Assembly: GCA_947367315.1 (NCBI GenBank)
Contig: CANBDX010000018.1
Location: forward strand, 1-39,837
Length of the DNA stretch: 39,837 nt
Origin: an uncultured Bacteroidales bacterium
Lineage (GTDB): Bacteria > Bacteroidota > Bacteroidia > Bacteroidales > UBA932
Reading direction: 5' to 3'
Every line of letters begins with the position of its first letter. Position 1 is the first letter of the stretch. Under the pieces are notes generated by a model. It searched no databases. It saw only the letters and a program-made list of their open reading frames with translations, and was not told where the DNA came from. The position numbers and the translations under genes are program-made. Below, in pieces: positions 1 to 7,702 of the stretch.

Positions 1-29
1 GTTACCGGTTTGAATTTTCTTACTGCCAT
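1..29 (-). CDS. rplB: 50S ribosomal protein L2, N-terminal fragment
   Basis: Only the first codons are in the window; the gene runs off the left edge. Read on the minus strand from the ATG at 29, the peptide is MAVRKFKPVT, the usual start of bacterial L2. L2 binds 23S rRNA at the peptidyl transferase centre. The position directly after rplW matches the conserved L3-L4-L23-L2 order, with 12 bases between the rplW stop and this start. Too little is visible to judge the rest of the protein. Confidence 0.85.
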
Positions 30-41
30 TGCTTAATTACC

Positions 42-332
42 TTAAATGTTTGCGTAAAAATCAATCTTATCCTCGCCTACAAGTGTCACATAAGCTTTCT
101 TATAGTGATTTGTGCGACCCTTAAGCATACCTGCCTTGGTGTAGCGAGCCTTTCTCTTACCATGATAGTTTACAGTGTTTACATCTGCAACTGTCACGTT
201 GTATGCCTGCTCTACCGCAGCTTTGATCTGAAGCTTGTTGGCCTCGCGGTCAACAATGAATCCGTAACGGTTCAACTTTTCGCCCTGAACCGTCAACTTC
301 TCAGTTACTATTGGCTTAATTAAAATTCCCAT
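42..332 (-). CDS. rplW: 50S ribosomal protein L23
   Basis: L23 is a primary 23S rRNA-binding protein at the polypeptide exit tunnel, where it docks trigger factor and SRP. The 96-residue product has the usual length and the N-terminal signature ILIKPIVTEKLT, followed by the basic loop (YHGKRKARYTKAG) that enters the rRNA. It lies between rplD (12-base gap) and rplB (12-base gap) on the same strand and is surely co-transcribed with them. Identification rests on the family signature and on conserved gene order. Nothing unusual is seen. Confidence 0.95.
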   Translation of the reverse strand: MGILIKPIVTEKLTVQGEKLNRYGFIVDREANKLQIKAAVEQAYNVTVADVNTVNYHGKRKARYTKAGMLKGRTNHYKKAYVTLVGEDKIDFYANI

Positions 333-344
333 TTCTCAATCGGT

Positions 345-971
345 TTATCGTCTGATTCTGTCAGCAAGGATATCCTGTACGCCGTCTACGAGAACGAGTG
401 AGTTTGCGTTCATGATAGCGTAAGTGTTGATCTCATCAACAGTGATAACCTTAACCTCTGGAAGGTTGCGAGACGAAAGGTAAATATTTGAAGAATTCTC
501 TGGAAGTACGAAGAGTACCTTTCTTGTGCCAGCCTTGATGTTAGCAAGGATCTGGAGGAACTCCTTAGTCTTAGGTGCTTCCATTGTGAACTGCTCAACC
601 ATTACGATTGCGTTCTCCTGTGCCTTGTAAGAAAGAGCTGAGAATCTTGCAAGCTGCTTGAGCTTCTTGTTAAGTTTCTTACGGTAGCAACGTGGCTGAG
701 GACCGAATACGCGTCCACCACCTACATAGATACCAGCCTTAAGAGAACCGTGACGTGCGCCACCTGAACCCTTCTGACGGATAAGCTTCTTGGTGCTGTA
801 TGCAATCTCGCTGCGATCCTTAGACTTTGCTGTTCCCTGACGCTGGTTAGCAAGATACTGCTTAACGTCGAGGTAGATAGCGTGGTCGTTCGGTGTGATA
901 CCGAAAATCTCCTCATTGAGAGCTACTGTCTTAGCGACAGTTCCATCGATTTTGTAAACTGACAACTCCAT
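345..971 (-). CDS. rplD: 50S ribosomal protein L4
   Basis: L4 is an early-assembly 23S rRNA-binding protein whose extended loop lines the exit tunnel. In enterobacteria it also represses its own operon by binding the S10 leader. The product has 208 residues. It carries the L4 loop signature [16 protein letters not shown] at about residues 65-80, followed by [11 protein letters not shown], and has the typical C-terminal alpha/beta domain. It starts 3 bases after the rplC stop, so translation of the two is probably coupled. Whether L4 autoregulation operates here is unknown, although the rplC leader does contain a hairpin. Confidence 0.95.
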   Translation of the reverse strand: MELSVYKIDGTVAKTVALNEEIFGITPNDHAIYLDVKQYLANQRQGTAKSKDRSEIAYSTKKLIRQKGSGGARHGSLKAGIYVGGGRVFGPQPRCYRKKLNKKLKQLARFSALSYKAQENAIVMVEQFTMEAPKTKEFLQILANIKAGTRKVLFVLPENSSNIYLSSRNLPEVKVITVDEINTYAIMNANSLVLVDGVQDILADRIRR

Positions 972-974
972 AGC

Positions 975-1598
975 TTAGTCCTCCACGATTACATATGAAC
1001 CCTTAGCTCCTGGTACAGAGCCCTTTACTACGATAAGGTTGTTCTCAGGCATAACCTTGATCACCTCGAGGTTGAACACAGTAACGCGCTCATTACCCAT
1101 GTGGCCGGCCATACGCATTCCCTTGAATACGCGTGAAGGCCATGATGATGCACCGAGTGAACCAGGGTGGCGGAGACGGTTGTGCTGACCGTGGGTAGTT
1201 CCACCTACTCCAGCAAATCCGTGACGCTTAACTACGCCCTGGAAACCCTTACCCTTTGATGTTCCGACTACATCCACGAACTGTACACCTTCGAAAATGT
1301 CAGCTACAGTGAGAGTGTCGCCAAGCTTAAGCTCCTGCTCAAAGTCAGCCTTGAACTCTACGAGCTTGCGCTTAGGTGTGGTTCCTGCCTTTTCAAAGTG
1401 GCCCTTAAGAGCCTTGCTGGCATGCTTTTCACTCATTTCGTCATAGGCAAGCTGTACAGCGGCATAACCATCTTTCTCTACTGTACGAATCTGCGTAACT
1501 ACACATGGACCAGCCTCAATAACGGTGCATGGAATATTCTTTCCATCGGCACCGAAAACGGAAGTCATTCCGATTTTCTTTCCAATTAATCCAGGCAT
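975..1598 (-). CDS. rplC: 50S ribosomal protein L3
   Basis: L3 is one of the two assembly-initiator proteins of the 50S subunit and reaches the peptidyl transferase centre. The 207-residue product begins [15 protein letters not shown]. Near residues 130-155 it has the conserved [15 protein letters not shown] segment, whose glutamine is the residue methylated by PrmB in E. coli. It is the first gene of the visible ribosomal operon: rpsJ, normally directly upstream of rplC, is absent and a divergent promoter region takes its place. The start is supported by the standard L3 N-terminus and by the promoter about 60 bases upstream. Confidence 0.95.
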   Translation of the reverse strand: MPGLIGKKIGMTSVFGADGKNIPCTVIEAGPCVVTQIRTVEKDGYAAVQLAYDEMSEKHASKALKGHFEKAGTTPKRKLVEFKADFEQELKLGDTLTVADIFEGVQFVDVVGTSKGKGFQGVVKRHGFAGVGGTTHGQHNRLRHPGSLGASSWPSRVFKGMRMAGHMGNERVTVFNLEVIKVMPENNLIVVKGSVPGAKGSYVIVED

Positions 1599-1636
1599 TG
1601 GTTTGTTTAATTAATTGATTATAAATACTTTATATA

Positions 1637-1655
1637 CCGCAACACATTTTTGCGG
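1637..1655 (-). promoter_or_regulatory. Hairpin at the 5' end of the rplC leader
   Basis: A perfect 6-bp inverted repeat (CCGCAA / TTGCGG) with a 7-base loop lies just downstream of the predicted -7 box. If transcription starts about 5 bases past that box, the hairpin forms the extreme 5' end of the ribosomal operon mRNA. Such a structure could stabilise the message or take part in ribosomal-protein feedback. The repeat is seen in the sequence; its function is inference. Confidence 0.45.
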
Positions 1656-1659
1656 GCTG

Positions 1660-1690
1660 CAAATATACGATTATTATTTTAATTTTCAAC
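1660..1690 (-). promoter_or_regulatory. Predicted promoter for rplC-rplD-rplW-rplB
   Basis: On the minus strand a -7 box TATATTTG (1660-1667) matches the Bacteroidetes consensus TAnnTTTG exactly. A GTTG (1687-1690) sits 19 bases upstream in the -33 position. The pair lies about 60 bases before the rplC start in a very AT-rich stretch, as expected for a highly expressed ribosomal operon. Confidence 0.65.
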
Positions 1691-1860
1691 ACTTTACGAC
1701 AAAAAATTGTTGATAACTTTTGATTATCCGCAAAGGTGCAGTCAGCCCTACACCACCTACGTCATTTTTTTCACATACGCTTCAGCGACTTCGTCGATCA
1801 GCGGGTGGCGACCGGCCACGCAATGACGTGGAGGAGTATGCCGACAAGGTCATAACGTTT

Positions 1861-1892
1861 TTTGGCGGATAATCATTTAATTGTTACCTTTG
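1861..1892 (+). promoter_or_regulatory. Predicted promoter for the cdaA-mutS2 cluster
   Basis: A -33 TTTG (1861-1864) and a -7 TACCTTTG (1885-1892) are separated by 20 bases, a full match to the Bacteroidetes sigma-ABfr consensus. The -7 box lies 25 bases before the cdaA start codon. The following genes are on the same strand with gaps under 40 bases, so this may drive transcription as far as the yqeY-like gene. Confidence 0.75.
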
Positions 1893-1917
1893 CGCGGATA
1901 TATAAAATAGGTATTGC

Positions 1918-2721
1918 ATGCTGCTGGCTATTTTCGGATTCCTACAGATGTCTTTCGCTGACGTTCTGGACATATTGCTGCTCGGACTCATGATCTTCAT
2001 CGTGTTCAGATGGATCAGGGGCTCTTCGGCCATGAGCATCTTCGTGGCCATAATCTCGCTTTACCTCATCAGGGTCATTGTGTCGGCATTCAACATGAGG
2101 CTCATGACGGCAATCATGGACATGATTCTGGATGTGGGAGTGCTTGCAGTGATCGTCATCTTCCAGCCAGAGATCAGAAAGTTCCTAATAAGGCTCGGAA
2201 ACCGCTACATGCACAGCGCGCAGGGCAAGGTCATATTCGACAAGCTGCTCGGAAGCGCCAGAAAAGGCGGTGCCGGCTCGAGCGACGAGGTGAATGACCT
2301 TACAGAAGCATGCCGCAGAATGTCGGAAGACAAGACAGGAGCACTGATAGTCATAGCGCACAACACACCGCTGGACGAAATAATAAACACCGGGGACAGG
2401 ATAGACGCCGGAATCCACCGCAGGCTCATAATGAATCTCTTCTTCAAGAATTCCCCTCTGCATGACGGGGCTCTGGTGATATCGAACGGAAGAATAGTCG
2501 CCGCAAGATGCACGCTTCCGATAACAGAAAAGACGGATATTCCGGCAAGCTACGGAATGAGGCACAAGGCTGCCATAGGGGTTACGGAGGAGACGGATGC
2601 GGAAGCCATCGTGGTCTCGGAAGAAACAGGAAAGATATCTTTCGTAAAGGGAGGCACAGTGACCCCGATACAGAACATTAACGAGCTGAAGCTGCTCCTG
2701 AGCACATCACTGGGAGAATAG
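1918..2721 (+). CDS. cdaA: Diadenylate cyclase CdaA (c-di-AMP synthase)
   Basis: CdaA makes cyclic di-AMP from two ATP, a second messenger for osmotic and cell-envelope homeostasis, at the inner membrane. The 267-residue product has about three N-terminal membrane helices (roughly residues 12-85) and then the DAC domain. The DGA motif is present (LHDGALVIS, about residue 181). The second catalytic motif, usually RHR, reads RHK here (GMRHKAAIG, about residue 219). The ATG follows a consensus promoter closely and gives the normal short periplasmic N-terminus. mutS2 begins 28 bases downstream. In many Bacteroidetes folP precedes this gene; none is seen here. Confidence 0.92.
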   Translation: MLLAIFGFLQMSFADVLDILLLGLMIFIVFRWIRGSSAMSIFVAIISLYLIRVIVSAFNMRLMTAIMDMILDVGVLAVIVIFQPEIRKFLIRLGNRYMHSAQGKVIFDKLLGSARKGGAGSSDEVNDLTEACRRMSEDKTGALIVIAHNTPLDEIINTGDRIDAGIHRRLIMNLFFKNSPLHDGALVISNGRIVAARCTLPITEKTDIPASYGMRHKAAIGVTEETDAEAIVVSEETGKISFVKGGTVTPIQNINELKLLLSTSLGE

Positions 2722-2736
2722 CCGCATATATTGGAC

Positions 2737-2741
2737 AGGAG
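2737..2741 (+). promoter_or_regulatory. Shine-Dalgarno sequence fixing the TTG start of mutS2
   Basis: AGGAG lies 8 bases before the TTG at 2750. Strong SD sequences are uncommon in this phylum. No in-frame ATG lies near the expected N-terminus, so this site supports a TTG start. Confidence 0.55.
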
Positions 2742-2749
2742 AAAAAGAA

Positions 2750-5299
2750 TTGGAAGGAAAGAACAAAGCAATAGACTGCAGACTGGAGCAGAAGATAGGA
2801 TTCGACCGTATCAGGCAGATCATATCGGACAAGTGCTCCACATCATACGCGGCCGAGAGGACAGCGACTGAAACCTTCTCGAGCAAGCCCGCAGACATAA
2901 GGAAAAGACTGCTGCTGACGGACGAGATGAGGCTGATCATGATGTTTGAGGACAGCTTCCCCTCTGGCGGATTCATAGACTGCATAGACTTTCTGAAGCC
3001 GCTGGAAAGAAGTTCGGCGGCCATAGACCTGATATCGCTGCGCAAGCTGCGCACAATGCTGGATACGCTGCGCAAGGTGACTTCATTCTTCGAAGGCATA
3101 AAGGACGGAGTATATCCGAATCTGAAGCGCATGTCGTCACATGTGCTCGCATTCCCACAGATACAGCATAAGATAGAGGCCATACTGGACAGGTACGGCG
3201 ACGTGAAGGATACGGCTTCCGACATCCTCTATGAGATACGGCGCTCCCTCAGGGAAAAGGAAGGAGCCATCTCAAGGCGCATGAGCGCAATCCTCAGGAA
3301 AGCACAGGAAGCAGGGATAGTGGACGCCGATGCAGGCGTGTCCGTACGTGACGGAAAGATGCTGATCCCGGTAAGTGCGGCGAACAAGAAAAGAATCCCT
3401 GGATTCATCTATGACGAGTCGGCCACAGGAAAGACCGCCTTCATAGAACCTGCCGAAGTGGTGGAGCTCGACAACCAGATCAAGGAGCTGAAATTCTCAG
3501 AGCAGAGGGAGATACTGAGGATACTGCTTGAATTCACCGACTTTCTCAGACCATATCTCCCTGACCTGCTGGATGCCGCACATTATCTTGGAGAAATCGA
3601 CTTCATAATGGCCAAGGCACAGACAGCGCTTGACTTCATCGCAGGAATGCCTGTGATTTCAGAAAACGGCGAGATGAATCTGCGCAAGGCACGCCATCCG
3701 CTGCTGGAAAGGGCGCTGAAGAAGGAAAGGAAGGAGATTGTACCGCTCACAGCCACCCTTACCCCGCAGAAGCACATCCTGCTCATCTCCGGCCCGAATG
3801 CGGGAGGAAAGTCGGTCTGCCTCAAGACAGTGGGACTTCTGCAGTACATGTTCCAGTGGGGAATGCTGATCCCTACCTCCGAGACTTCGGAAATGCTGGT
3901 ATTCGACCGCATCATGGTGGATATCGGGGATGACCAGTCCATAGACAATGACCTCAGTACATACAGTTCCTTCCTTGCCAACATGAAGGACATGCTGGCC
4001 AAGGCCGATGACAGGACCCTCGTGCTTATCGACGAATTCGGGTCGGGAACCGAACCTGCCGCCGGAGGAGCCATAGCAGAAGCCATACTCAGCGAGCTGG
4101 ACAGCCGCGGAGTATATGGAGTCATAACCACCCACTACACCAATCTCAAGCTATATGCATCGGCCGACACCGGAGTGATGAACGGAGCGATGATGTTCGA
4201 CGTGAAGAACATCGCACCTATGTTCAAGCTGGAGATGGGACTTCCGGGAAACTCCTTCGCCTTCGAGCTGGCACGCAAGATGGGCATGCCGGAAAGCATA
4301 ATCAAGGACGCCGAGGCAAGGGCGGGAGAGGAATTCGTGGGCATCGAACGCAACCTGCGCAAGATTGCACGTAACAGAAAGGCGCTGGATGAGAAGCTTG
4401 AACGCATCCGCAATACGGACAGGACACTGGAGAACATCACCGACAGATACCAGAAGGAGCTCCAGCAGATAAAGCAGTTGAAGAAGGATATTCTCGACGA
4501 GGCGAAGAAGGAGGCCGAGGCGATCATCAAGGGGGCCAACAGGCAGGTCGAAAACACCATCAAGACCATCAAGGAGTCGCAGGCCGCAAAGGAAGAGACT
4601 CAGGAGGCAAGGCGCGGGCTTCAGGACTTCATGTCGGTGCTGGCTGCGAAAAAGGAGCAGGAGCAGAGGGAGAAGGACGACTACATTGAACGCAAGATAC
4701 GTCAGATAGACGCCAGACGCGAGAGACAGAAGCAGCGCAAGGTGCAGAAGGCGGACGAGAAGGTGCAGGAGCAGCTTCGCGAACAGATGGCCGAGCAGGC
4801 GCGCATGGAAGCATTCAGGTCTGCTCCGCTGAAGGTCGGGGAGAAGGTGCGCGTGAAGGAGAACGGAATGGTGGGAGAGGTGACAAAGGTGTCTGCAAAG
4901 GCCGTTGTGGTCATAATCGGAAACATCTCCAGCAAGATGCCGCTTGACAAGGTGGAGAGGATCACCTCAAACGAATTCAAGAGCGCGGTAAAGGAAAACG
5001 CCAGACCCGCCGCTACTATAAAGATGGACTCTTCCATCTCCGAAAGGAAGCTCAACTTCAAGACAGAGATGGACCTGCGCGGCGAAAGGCTCAACGACGC
5101 CCTCGAGAAAGTGATGCATTACGTGGATGACGCCATCATGGTGGGTATCCCGAGTGTAAGGATCATCCACGGGAAAGGCACCGGAGTGCTGCGCGACGAA
5201 ATCCAGAAATACCTGAGGACCGTTCCGGGAGTGGCATCAGTACGTGACGAACACATCCAGTTCGGAGGGACAGGAGTGACAATCGTAACCTTTGATTAA
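2750..5299 (+). CDS. mutS2: Endonuclease MutS2 / ribosome-collision ATPase
   Basis: MutS2 is a MutS-family ATPase with a C-terminal Smr nuclease domain. It was first linked to suppression of recombination and later to rescue of collided ribosomes. The 849-residue product has a core and clamp region (about 1-320), a Walker A motif GPNAGGKS (about 347-354), a Walker B region LVLIDEFGSGTEP (about 423-435), a long charged coiled coil (about 515-690) and an Smr domain (about 770-849) with MDLRGERL and IIHGKGTGVLR. The mismatch-binding N-terminal domain of MutS1 is absent, as usual in MutS2. The start is taken as TTG with an AGGAG upstream; the following residues LEQKIGFDRIRQ match the family N-terminus. 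Confidence 0.93.
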   Translation: MEGKNKAIDCRLEQKIGFDRIRQIISDKCSTSYAAERTATETFSSKPADIRKRLLLTDEMRLIMMFEDSFPSGGFIDCIDFLKPLERSSAAIDLISLRKLRTMLDTLRKVTSFFEGIKDGVYPNLKRMSSHVLAFPQIQHKIEAILDRYGDVKDTASDILYEIRRSLREKEGAISRRMSAILRKAQEAGIVDADAGVSVRDGKMLIPVSAANKKRIPGFIYDESATGKTAFIEPAEVVELDNQIKELKFSEQREILRILLEFTDFLRPYLPDLLDAAHYLGEIDFIMAKAQTALDFIAGMPVISENGEMNLRKARHPLLERALKKERKEIVPLTATLTPQKHILLISGPNAGGKSVCLKTVGLLQYMFQWGMLIPTSETSEMLVFDRIMVDIGDDQSIDNDLSTYSSFLANMKDMLAKADDRTLVLIDEFGSGTEPAAGGAIAEAILSELDSRGVYGVITTHYTNLKLYASADTGVMNGAMMFDVKNIAPMFKLEMGLPGNSFAFELARKMGMPESIIKDAEARAGEEFVGIERNLRKIARNRKALDEKLERIRNTDRTLENITDRYQKELQQIKQLKKDILDEAKKEAEAIIKGANRQVENTIKTIKESQAAKEETQEARRGLQDFMSVLAAKKEQEQREKDDYIERKIRQIDARRERQKQRKVQKADEKVQEQLREQMAEQARMEAFRSAPLKVGEKVRVKENGMVGEVTKVSAKAVVVIIGNISSKMPLDKVERITSNEFKSAVKENARPAATIKMDSSISERKLNFKTEMDLRGERLNDALEKVMHYVDDAIMVGIPSVRIIHGKGTGVLRDEIQKYLRTVPGVASVRDEHIQFGGTGVTIVTFD

Positions 5300-5305
5300 G
5301 AAGAT

Positions 5306-5746
5306 ATGAAGAGGAAGAAAGTGATATATAATGTTTGCGGCCAGATTGCCTTACTATCTGCACTTATGCTGATCGGATTCGGGAAGAGGGATAAAGGCGG
5401 ACCGATGAAGCCGGAAGAGGTGACGGAAACATTCTGCAGAGCCGTTGCGGCCGGAGACATTGAAGCTGCACGCACCCTATGCGACACCATATCCATGAAG
5501 GAATATATGGATGCATGCCGGATGACATGGGAAGAAGCCGTGAAGCAGGACAGCACGGCGGCAGCCATCGCAAAAGGCATCATGGATTCAATGGAATTCA
5601 GGACAGATGATGTATCAAAGGACGGAAACACAAGGATTGTAGCATACACCATAAGCACGACGGATGGACAGGGCAAGTCCAAGGAAGCACGCTTAAGAAA
5701 GGAGGAGGGAGCATGGATTGTGGAAAGGATTACCGACAGACTATAG
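5306..5746 (+). CDS. Small DUF4878-like protein
   Basis: The 146-residue product has a hydrophobic N-terminal stretch (about residues 8-25), either a signal peptide or a membrane anchor, so it is probably exported. The rest (PEEVTETFCRAVAAGDIEAA, followed by an alternating beta-rich half) resembles the DUF4878 / NTF2-like fold of small Bacteroidetes envelope proteins of unknown function. It starts 6 bases after mutS2, and its 3' end overlaps the following yraN start by 34 bases, so it is translated from the same message. Family placement is by pattern only, and no function can be assigned. Confidence 0.65.
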   Translation: MKRKKVIYNVCGQIALLSALMLIGFGKRDKGGPMKPEEVTETFCRAVAAGDIEAARTLCDTISMKEYMDACRMTWEEAVKQDSTAAAIAKGIMDSMEFRTDDVSKDGNTRIVAYTISTTDGQGKSKEARLRKEEGAWIVERITDRL

Positions 5747-6096
5747 GCAGGAAAGGGGAAGATATGGCATGCCGGTATCTCGAAAGCGAGGGACACAGGA
5801 TACTGGAAAGGAACTTCCGGAGCGGACATCTTGAGATTGACATAATCTCGCAGGACAGCCAAGGAATACATTTTGTAGAGGTCAAGACCCGCAGAATGAG
5901 CGTACAGGCTCCGCCGCAGGACAATGTGGACACCGGAAAGCAGAAGAGGATTGTCTCAGCAGCCAGAAAGTATCTGGCGACATGCGGTCACGCAGCCTCC
6001 GAAGAATGCTTCTTCGATGTGGCGGCCATAACATTCGAGGGTGAGACTGCCCATATGGAGTGGATCCCTCAGGCATATATACCTATATATTTATAG
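5713..6096 (+). CDS. YraN/UPF0102 family putative nuclease
   Basis: The 127-residue product has the complete UPF0102 signature: GRKGEDMACRYLESEG (about 12-27), ILERNFRSGHLEIDII, and HFVEVKTRR (about 53-61). The acidic residues of GEDMA, EIDII and EVKTR form a PD-(D/E)XK-type restriction-endonuclease-like active site. The cellular role is not established. The ATG at 5713 overlaps the preceding gene by 34 bases; it is the start needed to include the conserved GRKGE motif. Confidence 0.85.
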   Translation: MDCGKDYRQTIGRKGEDMACRYLESEGHRILERNFRSGHLEIDIISQDSQGIHFVEVKTRRMSVQAPPQDNVDTGKQKRIVSAARKYLATCGHAASEECFFDVAAITFEGETAHMEWIPQAYIPIYL

Positions 6097-6120
6097 AATA
6101 ACACATAAACTTAAATACTG

Positions 6121-7215
6121 ATGAACAAAAAAAATTGCTATTGCGTCATCATGGCTGGCGGATCAGGCACACGATTCTGGCCTGTAAGCAGAGCATCAAA
6201 GCCAAAGCAGTTTCTTGACCTGGCAGGCACAGGAAAGACATTCATTCGCAAGACGTATGACCGATTCCTGAAGATCATCCCGCAGGAGAATATCCTCGTA
6301 GTCACAGCGGACAAATACCGCGACCTGGTGATGGAGCAGATACCTGAGCTGGACAAGGCAAACCTTCTTCTGGAACCATATGCAAGAAACACAGCTCCGT
6401 GCATCGCATATGCCACCTACAAGCTGCTGCAGAGGAACCCGGAGGCAACTATGGTGGTTTCCCCTTCGGACCATGTCATCGAAGACGAAGATACATTCAC
6501 ACAGACAATCAACTATGTGCTCGAATATGTGAGTTCACATGATGTGCTGATGACACTTGGAGTGGTACCTACCCGTCCGGATACAAATTACGGATACGTG
6601 CAGGCCTGCGGGGGAAGGGATGCATTCAGCAGGAACGAGCCGGTGGAGGTAAAGACATTCACCGAGAAGCCTGACAAGGAACTCGCAAAGGTATTCATGA
6701 GCACCGGTGAATTCTTCTGGAATTCCGGCATCTTCCTCTGGAAGGCCAATACCATACGCGAAGAGATGGAAAAGCATCTTCCTGAAGTAACCGGACTGTT
6801 CAGAGGATGGGAGAAGGCCATCGGAACTCCTGTGGAAGGAGAATTCGTGACAAGGGCTTACACGGACTCCATCAACATATCCATAGACTACGGAGTCATG
6901 GAGAAGACCGACAGGGCATGGGTGTATCCGGCCAAGTTCGACTGGCAGGATATAGGAACATGGGAATCACTTTACAATTACATGCCTTCAGACCACAGCG
7001 GCAATTCCATCAGCGCAGAAAAGACTCTTGTCGAAGGATGCCGGAACACGATGGTGGTGGCTCCTGACAAGAAGAAGCTCATAGCCGTAAAGGGGCTGGA
7101 GGACTTCATGGTGATCGATACCGAAGACGCCCTCGTGATATGTCCTAAGGACGACAGGAAATTCAAGGAAATCATCTCGGGCATTGCGATGCCGGAATAC
7201 GAAAAATACAGATAA
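6121..7215 (+). CDS. manC: Mannose-1-phosphate guanylyltransferase
   Basis: This enzyme makes GDP-mannose from mannose-1-phosphate and GTP in the cytoplasm, feeding envelope glycan synthesis. The 364-residue product is the single-domain form without the phosphomannose isomerase domain of AlgA/ManC fusions. It shows the nucleotidyltransferase signature MAGGSGTRFWPVSR (about 11-24) with KPKQF, the sugar-phosphate motifs FTEKPD and FFWNSGIFLWK, and DWQDIGTWESLY near residue 280. It belongs to a housekeeping-type cluster, but it uses the same metabolite that the GH130 enzyme of the neighbouring PUL is expected to release. The link is suggestive, not shown. Confidence 0.88.
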   Translation: MNKKNCYCVIMAGGSGTRFWPVSRASKPKQFLDLAGTGKTFIRKTYDRFLKIIPQENILVVTADKYRDLVMEQIPELDKANLLLEPYARNTAPCIAYATYKLLQRNPEATMVVSPSDHVIEDEDTFTQTINYVLEYVSSHDVLMTLGVVPTRPDTNYGYVQACGGRDAFSRNEPVEVKTFTEKPDKELAKVFMSTGEFFWNSGIFLWKANTIREEMEKHLPEVTGLFRGWEKAIGTPVEGEFVTRAYTDSINISIDYGVMEKTDRAWVYPAKFDWQDIGTWESLYNYMPSDHSGNSISAEKTLVEGCRNTMVVAPDKKKLIAVKGLEDFMVIDTEDALVICPKDDRKFKEIISGIAMPEYEKYR

Positions 7216-7254
7216 CGCCATTCCCGACCGGGAATCCAAATTCAGACAAATACT

Positions 7255-7701
7255 ATGGAGAAAAGAATACAGGCCGACATGGTAGCGGCCATGAAGGCAA
7301 AGGATAGCGTGAAGCTCGCTTCGCTGCGTGCGATAAAGGCAGCCATAATGCTTGCTAAGACAGCAGAAGGTGCTACAGGAGAAGTAACCGACCAGGATGT
7401 GGTGAAGATCATCCAGAAACTGGTGAAGCAGCGCAAGGAGAGCGCCCAGCAGTACAATGATGCAGGACGTCCGGAACTTGCAGAGAACGAGCTTGCAGAA
7501 GCTTCGGCAATGGAGGTTTACCTCCCTAAGCAGCTCAGCGAAGCCGAAGTGGAGGCAGAGCTTGAGAAGATCATCGCCGAGGTGGGTGCAAGCCAGCCTT
7601 CGGACATGGGCAAAGTAATGGGGGTGGCTACCAAACGCCTCGCAGGACTTGCTGAAGGACGCATGATATCCACCCTCGTTAAGAAACTTCTGAGCAGGTA
7701 A
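7255..7701 (+). CDS. GatB/YqeY domain protein
   Basis: The 148-residue protein matches the YqeY family, whose fold equals the C-terminal tRNA-binding tail domain of GatB. It begins MEKRIQADMVAAMKAKD and continues with LASLRAIKAAI and VVKIIQKLVKQRKESAQQY. The C-terminal half has the AEAEL-rich helix and the MGKVMGVATKRLAG segment. The precise function of free-standing YqeY is unknown. It lies 39 bases after the guanylyltransferase gene; a small hairpin (ATTCCC / GGGAAT, 7220-7235) sits in the gap. Its stop codon is one base from the stop of the convergent GH94 gene. Confidence 0.88.
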   Translation: MEKRIQADMVAAMKAKDSVKLASLRAIKAAIMLAKTAEGATGEVTDQDVVKIIQKLVKQRKESAQQYNDAGRPELAENELAEASAMEVYLPKQLSEAEVEAELEKIIAEVGASQPSDMGKVMGVATKRLAGLAEGRMISTLVKKLLSR

Positions 7702-7702
7702 C

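Larger units (their letters stand above)
1599..1917. other. Divergent intergenic region, rplC / cdaA (319 bp)
   Basis: No gene is seen here. The region carries outward-facing promoters for rplC (minus) and cdaA (plus). Between them, at about 1741-1860, is a more GC-rich stretch with an 8-bp inverted repeat ACGTCATT / AATGACGT (1759-1766 and 1822-1829). Inside that are smaller hairpins, including GTGGC / GCCAC at 1805-1819. In one frame of the plus strand there are 41 open codons ending at a TAA near 1870, without a convincing start, so I do not call a gene. No rpsJ coding sequence is present. Confidence 0.7.
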
